Shown here: piece after piece, positions 45,518 to 55,458 of the stretch
How positions within the stretch are numbered: the first letter of the stretch is position 1
How the letters are laid out: every line of letters starts with the position of its first letter
From: Apium graveolens
Lineage: Eukaryota > Streptophyta > Magnoliopsida > Apiales > Apiaceae
NCBI RefSeq assembly: GCF_009905375.1
Contig: NC_133648.1
Coordinates: 305,924,565-305,988,564 of the forward strand
DNA length: 64,000 nucleotides
Direction: 5' to 3'
Made by a program: the position numbers and the translations under genes
The notes under the pieces: generated by a model
Told to the model about the DNA's origin: nothing
Database searches by the model: none
Seen by the model: the letters and a program-made list of their open reading frames with translations, nothing else

Positions 45518-47571
45518 TGTTGCTTAGACTGCGTAGCCGTATGAATAGTTATATGATAACTCAACACGATAACAACACTAGAACATGACAGGTTAATAAT
45601 TCTACACAAGTAATTCTACATAAGAAATCAGGAAAAATGAAGACAAGGCAAATACAAAGAATCCGAAGATTAGAAAAAGGCCCGAAGTCTGTTTACAGGT
45701 CACTGAAAAAAGTTTATTAATATGTTCATACCTCAGTGAAGAATAAAGGTTAAAGACTTTCAGGGTTTCATAAATAGTGAAGATTCAGTGTATAAGTGCT
45801 ACCAGAAGATTTTAGTGTGTTGGCATTGATTGAAGATAGACGGTGTATGTAGCATAGGAATCCGAAGAATTGAAGTCATGGTATAGACAGAGTTTAAAGA
45901 AAACAATTGCAGACTTGAAGCTATACTCACTGACAGGAGTTTATTTATATGTTCAAGCATCGATGAAGAACAGTGAATGAAGTATTCAAGATTGTAGTAG
46001 CAATGAAGACATTTTCTACAGCACCAGAAAGGATTCCGGTGAAAGTACATTTGTTTCTTGATAGTCAGTGTACGAAGCAATAAAGTTGAGGCGAGCTTAG
46101 CAACGTAATCAAGTCTACAATACGAAGACCTGTATCGGAGCTAGTAGTCCGTGAACCAAACCAGTTACACTAGGCGTCAGCATTTCATGAAAGGAATCTG
46201 AGTATTATTATTAGAAGGATTGTTAAGTGAGGATTCGTATCAGGGAATACAGGTTTTATGATTCAGAAGAAGACTCAAGAGAGAAGACTTAAAGATGGGA
46301 CAACTCAGGGAATGCAATGCTCTACAAGAACTAAGTCAAGGTGATCACTACCTTATAGTAGGAGTCATCATGATCAGTATATTGATCTTCAGAAGCAATA
46401 TCCTGGATGTACAGTTCAATATTTCAGTACAGGAACTAATCTTGACTTAGTGTGATACTCAGGGAATAAATGAGAGCAAGAATGATTTCACAAGTGCAGT
46501 TTTCATCCCTTGGTCACCATAGAGAAATGGGTTGAATTTTTTCTAAGGAAAATTCACCCTAGGTTCACTTTGGTCGCCATAGAGAAATGGGTTGAATTTT
46601 TTCTAAGACAAATTCACCTTAGGTTCACCTTGGTCGCCATAGAGAAATGGGTTGAATTTTTTCTAAGGCAAATTCACCTTAGGTTCACCTTGGTCACCAT
46701 AGAGAAATGGGTCGAATTGTTTCTAAGGAAAATTCACCCTAGGTTCACCTTGGTCGCCATAGAGAAATGGGTTGCATTTTTTCTAAGGAAAATTCACTCT
46801 AGATTCACCTTGGTCGCCATAGAGAAATGGGTTGAATTTTTTCTAAGGAAAATTCACCCTAGGTTCACCTTGGTCGATATAGAGAAATAGGTTGAATTTT
46901 TCTAAGGCAAATTCACTATTGGTCGCCACAGAGCTTGTATTACCTTGGTCGCCACAGAAACCTCAGCCACAACATTATTAATTAATTATTAATTAATTTA
47001 TGTGGTTTATTTCAGAGCAGCATATTTCAATTAATATAAAGTCTACACATCTGAAGCAGAAGATATCAGTTGTATTGTTCTGAGTTTTATCTTCTTCTAC
47101 GACAAGAGGAGATAAAATTAGCAGCAAAGATTTTCAGAGAAGCTCAAGCTTTTTCTATATTCCTTTAACTTCTCACCGGAGTAACGTTATAATGCCCGAT
47201 TTAATTTTTGTATATTCATAGGGGCATTATAAACGTTACTCGGTAATTAAATCCTTAGACAAACAAAAGCTAGATCATTGTATAGGATTTAATTTGTATA
47301 TCTTTGTAGAAGCTAGGAACTTTTTTATTCTTAGATTGTAACCGGTTAATTTATTTACTGGAGTGTAGCAACACCCCTCGCAGATTTATATATGAATATA
47401 TACTTCCCTGAATATCTTGAGTTCCTCATTTTATTGCCCCAAACACTATTCACCTCAAGAACACGGAACCACTAACCGAGCACTAAATTTATATCCGCTA
47501 AAGATTCGAAAAAAAATTAATTTAGTGATTATCGTATTTAACCCCCTTCTACGATAATTCGGGACCTAACA
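45518..47571 (+). mobile_element. element E 3' LTR, full length
   Basis: 2054 bp from TGTTGCTTAG to GGACCTAACA. Its second part (46371-47571) matches the truncated 5' LTR. Its first part contains an imperfect duplication of about 220 bp (compare 45700-45770 with 45930-45990). The right flank begins cattc and continues into repeat X. Confidence 0.82.
46508..46960 (+). repeat. 60-bp tandem array in the 3' LTR of E
   Basis: Seven units start at 46508, 46568, 46628, 46688, 46748, 46808 and 46868, followed by two partial units. All seven are in one frame (46510-46890), again giving a 20-residue period around IEKWVEFFLRKIHPRF. Confidence 0.92.
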
Positions 47572-48648
47572 CATTCACCGGAGCCCCTGAAATACGATGA
47601 TGAGTCATATAATGGTAAATATTTATTGTTCTCTACATGTAGAAGGACGACTCCCATGCATCCAGTTGTCACCCTTTCCGCATTCGGGCATATTATGTGT
47701 GGCCCGTACATCTAGGATTTCCACATACTTCACAAGTTTACATGTGGCACACCAGTAGTCGCTCCAGTATACAAAGTACCAGAGTCTACCCCTCCTTGTC
47801 CTTTAAAGAATCTTATTATAAATTTGGAACTCGAATTATATCGAAGTTCCTCAAGCGTTTTGCTTGTTAATAGACAAAACTCATCTCATATATGTATATA
47901 TGTACTTCCGAGAATTTTCGGAGGAAGTACTAAAATAATGTGAGTTGACCATTGTCAGTAGATAAATAATTAAGGGAAAGTTTTCTTTGACGCTATAGTC
48001 AAATTATTTAAAATACGTTGAGATAATATTCTTCGACGATCTGAAAGTATTAATATGATTTTCTAAAACTCATAAAATATTTTAGAATGGGTTTTATGAT
48101 ATTTAAATGATATTAAATTATTTAATAATTATTTAATAATTAAAAATAATCTTAAATAGTTAAACCTCGAATAGTTCTACTTTTAGAAGAATAATTGAAA
48201 TAATATTCCTCAACTAATTTATGTTTAAGAATTTAAATTAATCTTTAATAAATATAAATTAATTGATTTTAAAATAAAATAATCGTCGCGGAATACTTTT
48301 CCTTTTTAAATGAATAATTGAAATAATATTCATTGCTTAAGTAAATAAATGTATTTGAGGGAATACGATCTTTGGAAATCGTTTTAGATAAATTTGAGGT
48401 ATTTAATGCTTCACAAGAGGAGATCGAGTCCATTGGAATAAGATAAGTACGAACTTAACTTGTCCAAAATATCTCCGGGATACTTTCGGGCTTTTTAAAT
48501 AATGCATACCGACCGACTCTCGGTCTACAATATATAGGCCATGCTACTCGCTAGCGTTAACATTTCTCACATATAAACACCCCGGAATACTTCCAGGTTT
48601 TTATAAACTTACTATTAAGAATTAGCTCAGTCGAAGATCAGGATCTAT
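47572..48648 (+). repeat. repeat X, right copy
   Basis: Begins cattcaccggagcc immediately after the E LTR and aligns with the left copy over about 760 bases, then continues to the next LTR. A near-perfect hairpin (acttccgagaattttcgga, about 47909-47934) is conserved in both copies. No coding motif seen; family not identified. Confidence 0.55.
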
Positions 48649-49175
48649 GTCACAATCAGGATATGATCAACTGCTATAATATGATTATCCGTTGAAAGCT
48701 TTGATATCATCTGTTCATGATCGTTAGTCATCCATTGATATATATAAATGAGTATCCATTGAAGATAAAGCATTTATCCGTTGATCAAAGCTATCCGTTG
48801 AAGAATGCCTAGAATGATAAGTCATGAATGCGAGATAAATCAGAAGGTGCTGATTTATAGGATCGTAGTTGATTAAGATATTTAAAGTATTATAGCTATA
48901 TTATAACATATCTTTTAATTGATAGAGGACTGATTTGTAGCTGTGTAGTATATACACACAGAATAGGTTATCACAATGTGTGGTGTACAACTCGAGTATT
49001 CGTATAACCTAGAAGCTCTTAAGAATATTGTTCTTGAGAGAGTTTTGTAACAGTTTATTAAAAATCAATATAAACCGTTATTTGATTCATATGTTCTCAC
49101 TTTACTTTCATAATACATCAATTTTTTTAGTAATTGTATCCAACCCCCCTTAAACAATTACTTTACAGGGAAACA
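48649..49175 (+). mobile_element. element C 5' LTR (start uncertain)
   Basis: The end (GGGAAACA, about 49175) is set by the primer-like site. The start at TGTCACAATC is the best TGT candidate, giving 527 bp, but there is no second LTR to confirm it. It contains six variants of ATCCGTTGA at 48680-48805. Confidence 0.55.
48680..48805 (+). promoter_or_regulatory. U3 word cluster TATCCGTTGA in element C
   Basis: tatccgttgaaag, catctgttcatga, catccattgata, tatccattgaag, tatccgttgatc and tatccgttgaag follow one another within 126 bases. The word differs by one base from the ATCCGTCGA form in element A. Confidence 0.65.
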
Positions 49176-49177
49176 AG

Positions 49178-49189
49178 TGTTATCAGAGC
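49178..49189 (+). promoter_or_regulatory. primer-binding site of element C
   Basis: TGTTATCAGAGC differs by one base from the usual TGGTATCAGAGC complementary to initiator tRNA-Met. Confidence 0.75.
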
Positions 49190-49222
49190 GGTCAAATTAA
49201 CTGTTAATTTTCAAAGGTCAAC

Positions 49223-50064
49223 ATGTCTGGAAGTAAGTATGAAAGCTTGAAAATTCCCATCCCGAAGAAAGCTAATTACTCTACATGGAGAGTAAAAATG
49301 TTGATGTTCCTTGAAGCCATTGATGATGCATATGTTGATATCATCAAAACAGGATTTCCATATCCTATGGAAACTGAGGCTATGTCTGCAGATGCTCCTG
49401 AACATTATGCCATAAAGGAAAACTCAAAGTGGTCATATCCTGAAAAAGTTGCGATGCTTAAAGATGTTAAAGTCAGGAATATTCTGCACAACAGTTTGGA
49501 CAATGTGATGTCAAACAAAGTTATTTCTTACAAGACAGTAAATGAGATATAAGATGCGTTGGAGACACAGTGTCAAGGTATGATGGAAATAGAGAAGAAC
49601 AAATGAGTTGTTCTTGTGCAAGAATATGAGCAATTTGATTCCAAGGCTGATGAGTCAATTACTGACATATATGATAGATTTCTGACACTGCTGAATGATC
49701 TATCATTGGTTGGAAAAGAATATGAAAGGGAAGACTCAAACACCAAGTTTGTGAGAGACCTTCCAGAAGATTGGGATACACAGGCCTTAATAATCAGGCA
49801 TCAATATGATCTTGATTCTCTGACCCTGGATGAAGTGTATGGGATGTTGAAGACTCATGACTTGGAGATCCAACAAAGGAAGAATAGAAAAGGTCAGAAC
49901 ATGAAGGATGTGGCTCTTAATGTTGAGACTCACAAAGGCAAGGAAAAGATCAGTGAGAAGTCAAGGAGAAGGAATATTGTGGAAGAATTAGATACTGATG
50001 ATGTATCAGATCCTGACAAGGATTTGAGATCGATATGGATGATCCTCAAGTGATTGAAATGGCT
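49223..50064 (+). pseudogene. copia gag of element C, N-terminal part
   Basis: Starts at an ATG (49223-49225) with MSGSKYESLKIPIPKKANYS and the plant copia gag signature (TWRVKMLMFLEAIDDAYVD). Same-frame stops lie at 49550-49552 and 49604-49606. The capsid continues (SITDIYDRFLTLLNDLSLVG; FVRDLPEDWDTQALIIRHQY; LTLDEVYGMLKTHDLE). A frameshift lies near 50030. The gene is interrupted at 50065-50069 by the solo LTR and resumes at 53362. Confidence 0.85.
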
Positions 50065-50069
50065 GCAAT

Positions 50070-53000
50070 TGTAACGACTGGGAAATTTACGTTTATATTA
50101 TATCAGAATCATAATCAATAAGGTGTGTTAATGTGTCATTTATGTGTGATTATCTGTTAAACCCTGTTTGTTATGTGTTACGTGCATTTCGTGTCATTTC
50201 TGTATTTTAAGGTATTTTTCAGATATTTTATTAGGCATTCATCATTTTCATTTCAAACGTTTTACGACCCAAACAATGATTTTAAAGCCAGTATTTCAAA
50301 TAAAATAATGGGCCTTATTTTTCATCAAATGGCTTTTACAATCGCATTATTCTGAACATCTAGATATTTTATAAATTTTCTCATTTTACGAAAAATGACT
50401 TTTCCGGGCCCCATTGGGTGTCAAAAACCCCACAAAAATTACATTTTTATAAAATTATAGGACTTTCATTTATATTATTTCTTTGCATTTTTGCATTATT
50501 CACAATTTTTGGGAAATTTTGGCATATATATTGTATATATAAAATATTTATAAATTAAATTTTAATACTCAAAAATTATAAAATTAGGGGCCTATTAATT
50601 TTAAAAAGTGTAGAATTAGGGCCTTAATTTTAATTAGGAGTATTAATTTTACTACTATAAATAGCCTAATTTTTATTTAATTAATCATAATTATTAATTA
50701 CAAATCAGAAAAATATACAAAATTCTCTGCAGTCGGGTCGGGTTGAGGATTCAGTCGTTGATTTTGATCTGATTTCTGTACCAAATCAAGCAGTTCGAGT
50801 ATCCAAATCGAAGGTTTTGATCTTTTCTTTCGATTTCTAGCATCAATTTCACGTTTTAATTCGTAGTTTTTGATTTTCAAATTCTAGGGTTTATGTTCGA
50901 ATTAGGAATGTTTGATTCTGGGGTTATTATGATGTTTTGATGATTGATATAGCTTTGTTAGATGATTTACAGTTGATTCATGGTGTTTAATTGAACAAGC
51001 GATTGGATAGTGATTTACGATTTCTAGGGTTTATGTCGGATTTTCAAAACACAACTCGATGATTTCTGTGAATATTTGGTTCTTGTAATGTTAAGGCTTT
51101 GATTGTATATGTTCTTAGCTTCAATTTGCACTATAGAACGTTAAGTTTGGTTTACAGAATCAAAAGATAGGTTTTTGGCCGGAGTTGAATTCGATTTTTG
51201 ACCGAAGATGAAGATTCTGAGATGTTTTTGGTATGTTGTGGCCGGAATCAGATTGGTGAAGTGATTTGGAATTGATTCCAGCTTAAAAACGAACCAAACG
51301 GTTCCGTTTTTGGCCTGAAAATGGCTCACCGGATTCTGCACCAGTGGCCGGATTCTGGGCAAAATCCGGCGTGTTCTTCACGACCCGGATTTTGACCCGT
51401 GTAAAATACCCGAGTTTGATCTGATTTTGTCAGGAATGGTTTTCTGACACATGTTTCTGGAATTTTGAATTTAATTTAATTTTTACTAATTCTAAAAATC
51501 AAATTTATTTATTTTATAAATTGATTAATTAATTATTTAATTAATTGATTTATATTATAAATAATTCTGAATTATTTTCTAAAAATCGGATTGAATTATT
51601 TTCTTAATTATTTATTAATTATTTAAAAATGATTAATTATTTTGATAATTAATCAAATAATTTTCAATAAATCATAATAAATTCATATTAATTCCAAAAA
51701 TTATAGAAAAATCATTTTTAATCTGATTTTTCTTAAATAATGATTTAAAAATTATTTTTGAGTTTTAAAAAGTAATAATAATTATTTATAGTGAATAATA
51801 AATGGAATTATCAGTGTTTAATTAATAATAATTCAACCGTTAGTCTGATTCAAGTGAAACGAAAGCCTGTTGACTCAGAAAAATGAATTCTTTTCATTAA
51901 AAATAATATCAAAGCTTAATTTATTCTAAAAATTAGTTGATTTTGTTACTTGTTTGATTATCAGTCGTAATGTGTGCCGAGAAGAGTCCGAAAAACTCCG
52001 GAAAAATGGGAAACGAGTCAGATAACGATTAGTTGAGCGATCAGCGAGTCGATTTTGGTTCTAAAAATTATTTTAACTATAAAAAATGATTATGTGCCTA
52101 TGTGCTTATGTGTATTACGTGGGTAATTGAGTCTTAATTGCTAGTAAGTAATATATAAGTCAGTCATAAGCGCATGGGTAGATGTTAGGAACGGTGTGAA
52201 GTCGATTCAAGATACAAATGAAGTACGACGTGACTTAACCAGTCTATTTTGCCAACAGAAGCTAAGCCAGCCAGGCAAGTTGAGTCGGTATTAGTCCAAG
52301 GTGATAGACGAAAGTGATCTAATTGCAGTGAGTCATGTAAAAGGCAAGTTTTTCCCCTATTCTACTTTCAGAATAATGATATTGATTCAAATGCTTATCA
52401 CATTTGCACTCTTTTGATTATTGTTCTTAATCACTGATACACACTTGCTATTCCTTTGTTCATGTTTCATTTCGATTCTTGATTTCTCCATTTCTTTGGA
52501 TACTTGGTTCATATTCCATTGATGATACATTGATATTGATATATTCTGGTGATTAGAATATGTCAAAGCATACCGATTGTTCCGGTTGCTAAGCGATGGA
52601 CTGGATAATGATATTTTAGGATTGAGTGTGTCTTAATCCTCAGGACCGGGATGACTGGTGCCTCGACGTGGGCCGTAGTGCCTGGGTACCCGACTGGATC
52701 TATATATTGAGATATGGATCTGCATTATATTCTGACTGATCAGCAGAATATAGATGCGAATTTGTGTCCAGTTTAGTTCATTTGTACTCGCCAGTAATGG
52801 CCTTCTTTCTATTCTCGTGGGGTTATATCTTTGCAGATATACTCGGGATGACGGATTCATTTAAAATACTTTAACACTGTTTATATTTTATGGACTTGTT
52901 GAGCAATTTTTGGCTCACCCCTTTTGTTGTTATTCACCTTATTGTTTTCAGTTAAAAAGGAATGTGAAACCCATCAGGACTCGAGTGGGAAAGAAGCGGG

Positions 53001-53356
53001 TCAAGCCTCGGGATCGTCTCATACCCAAGGTGTTGATCCCAATCCAGGAAGAAAGCTTTGAGTTGCCCGAGCAAGTGGAGTGTTGATAGATAGTGTGTGT
53101 GTTTGAATAAAAGTTGAACTTAGTTTAAAATGAATTAGACAATGGTTTGTAATAAAGAGAGTTTGTGAGATTTTGAATGTTGGTTGGTAATAAAAGTAGT
53201 TGGTGGTTCTTGTTTTCATACTTAAACCTAAAAAGATCCTGGTTAGTATTAAAGGGGTTTAACTTCATTTCTTTATTAATTGTTAATCAGATTGTACAGA
53301 TTTGATGATTAGCTAGTAACCCCCAGAATTATACCCCGGGTCTGGAGGGCGTTCCA
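50070..53356 (+). mobile_element. gypsy solo LTR (Tekay-like), 3.3 kb
   Basis: A 3287-bp insertion in gag of element C, flanked by the perfect duplication GCAAT (50065-50069 and 53357-53361). It begins TGTAACGACTGGG and ends GGAGGGCGTTCCA, so the TGTAACG/CGTTACA ends have one mutation. It contains tataaatagcc (50656-50666), a string also present in the Tekay-type LTR at 58870-58880 (minus strand), which sets its plus orientation. No coding region of note; the short ORFs inside are ignored. Confidence 0.8.
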
Positions 53357-53361
53357 GCAAT

Positions 53362-54800
53362 GCTTATGAATGGTTTTAGATGGATGAGGTTTGGAAGACC
53401 ACAAATATAAGGTGGTTTCAATAAAAGGTTCTCTGGTCAAGGAAAAGACAGGTTCAAAAAGAGTGATGGTCAGTACAACAAGGAAAGAAAGTTTGACAAG
53501 ACCAAGGTGACATATTACAACTGTAATGAAAGGGGACATCTGGATAGTGAGTGCCCCAAGACAACTGGAAAAGCTTTGGTCACAACAAACTCCAACAGAG
53601 ACTGGATAGTTGCATCAAGAACTGAAAATGATAATGAATGTTATGCACTCATGGCTGCTCATGAAAAGAATGGCTCAGGAACTGATAAGGTACCTTCAGT
53701 TGTATATCCTGTTGATATTGATATTTTATCTGAACTGAAAACTTTTTTATACTCTTTGCATGTTACTTTTAAAAGTAAGACTATTGAATATGATAGCTTG
53801 ATTGTTGATAAAAAGAGGCTTAAAGAAAGAAATGACTTCTTGGAAGTTGAGTTAGTTTGCATGAATGAACATGAAAAAGAATATAAGAAAGCGCAACATA
53901 ATTAAACTCAGATAAATATCGGGTATGCTAGACTAGAGAAAGTTCTAGAATAGGAAAGGGAAGTGCTTAAAACTTGGATGACCTCAAGAAAGAAGTTCAT
54001 GATTTCATCAGTGATAAGAACTGGAAAGAATGTCTAGGTTATAACAACTTTTGATGATAGGAATATTAATAAATCCATTAATAACTCTACTCCAGTTAAG
54101 TTTGTTGGAACTGATGAAAGAGGAGTTGAGTTAGTCTATGAATTTGGTTCTACCTCTAAGAATAATGCTGAAGAAAAAGCTAAACCTAGAATCCCTGCTA
54201 AGAAGAAAGAAGATCCTAAAATGCAAGGCAAGAAAGGTAAAAACATAGGACTTCTCTCTAAGGGTCAGTTAGACAAGAAGATATGTGAGGTAACGTCTAA
54301 GGTTCCCAAACCTAGGTCTAAAAAGATATAGAAAACAAGGAATAAACAAGGCAAACAACTATAAGTACATTCCTAATGCACCTAGGAAAGTTTATTTTAA
54401 CTGCAGTAATACTAATCATATTACAATTGATTGCAGGAAGCCTAAAAAGAAAGTCTCTAAATTCCTAAATCTGACAGTAGTGGTAGATCGGTATTATACA
54501 AACCACAAAATCCTTGTTCTCACTGTAGAAGAAGTTGGCATTCTATTTAAACTTGTAAAGATTATCATAGTTTATATCGTAATAATTATGATCCTTTGCC
54601 AAAATTCAATAAAATTGTTGTTTTAAATAGAACTGCTAAACTGAATGTGCATACATCTTATAGAGTCAAAAATGTCAAGACAAATCCTGATGGAGTAAAT
54701 CCTGATGGACCAAATCCTAACAAAAGGTCTTCTAATGTAAAAATGCATGAGATGTCAAAAAGAACCCAACAAGTGTGGGTTCTCAAAAATTCTGACTGAT
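53362..54800 (+). pseudogene. copia gag of element C, C-terminal part with zinc knuckles
   Basis: Three CCHC-like motifs follow one another: YNCNERGHLDSEC (about 53513), with tyrosine for the first cysteine; FNCSNTNHITIDC (about 54400), also lacking the first cysteine; and CSHCRRSWHSI-stop-TC (about 54515). Between them is a helical, acidic stretch (53640-53905) and a K-rich linker. The end TQQVWVLKNSD leads into protease. Stops and frameshifts are frequent. Confidence 0.75.
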
Positions 54801-54823
54801 TTCCATAATTTTAATTACAGGGA

Positions 54824-55458
54824 AATAAGAAGAATGTGCTTGTCCTGGATAATGGTTGTTCAACACATATGACTGGAAATAAATCCATGTTGTCAGAATA
54901 TGAGGAGAAGGATAGCCCAATGGTTTTCTATGGAAATGGCAATTTAGGAAAAACACTAAGATATGGAAATTTTATCATTGGAAATGTCATCATCTCAAAC
55001 GTAGCTCTGGTAGATGGACTGAAGCACAATTTATTGAGCATTAATCAAATAACTAACATAGGTTTCTATGTCGTGTTCTATGATACGCACTATGAAGTAG
55101 TTCATAAGATCACAAAGAAAACTGTTTTCAAAGCTTACAGACATAGAAACATTAATGAAGCCAAATTTTTGCAAATTGTGATGGACCAGAAATTCTCTGG
55201 TAACCAAGGCATCAATAGATGAAAGTAGGAATTGGCATAATATGATTTCTCATCTCAACTTTGATAATCTCAATGAACATGTGAAGAAAGATTTGGTAAG
55301 AAGTCTACATGTGGACAAAAGTCTCAAATCAAGAAAGAGGGCAAATCCTGATGAAAATGCACATGTTGAGGGGGAGAAATGTAAAACTATCGGGAACTGA
55401 TAGCACAGTTACAAGGGGAGTTTTGCAAGGAACTAATCCTATAATTTATATTTCTAAT
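54824..55458 (+). pseudogene. copia protease and pre-integrase remnant of element C
   Basis: Open from 54836 to 55222. The active site reads LDNGCSTHMTG, with asparagine where DSG is expected, so the copy is probably inactive. The rest has the copia protease pattern (NVALVDGLKHNLLSINQI). A short pre-integrase piece follows (ISHLNFDNLNEHVKKDLVR, about 55240-55300). Then the sequence departs from pol, and the element is cut at 55458. Confidence 0.75.

Larger units (their letters stand above)
35055..47571 (+). mobile_element. copia element E, decayed, 12.5 kb
   Basis: 5' LTR (truncated), tRNA-Met primer site, scattered gag and pol remnants in copia order, a long decayed tail, polypurine tract and a full 3' LTR, all on the plus strand. 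Full length and order fit the SIRE type. The 5' LTR lacks its first 853 bp and is joined directly to repeat X, so no target duplication can be read. Confidence 0.8.
48649..55458 (+). mobile_element. copia element C, 3'-truncated, with nested solo LTR
   Basis: 5' LTR, primer-like site, gag, zinc knuckles and protease read on the plus strand. Integrase, RT and the 3' LTR are missing; the Tekay-type LTR abuts at 55458. A 3.3-kb solo LTR splits gag. The layout, with several zinc knuckles, suits the SIRE type. Confidence 0.75.
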
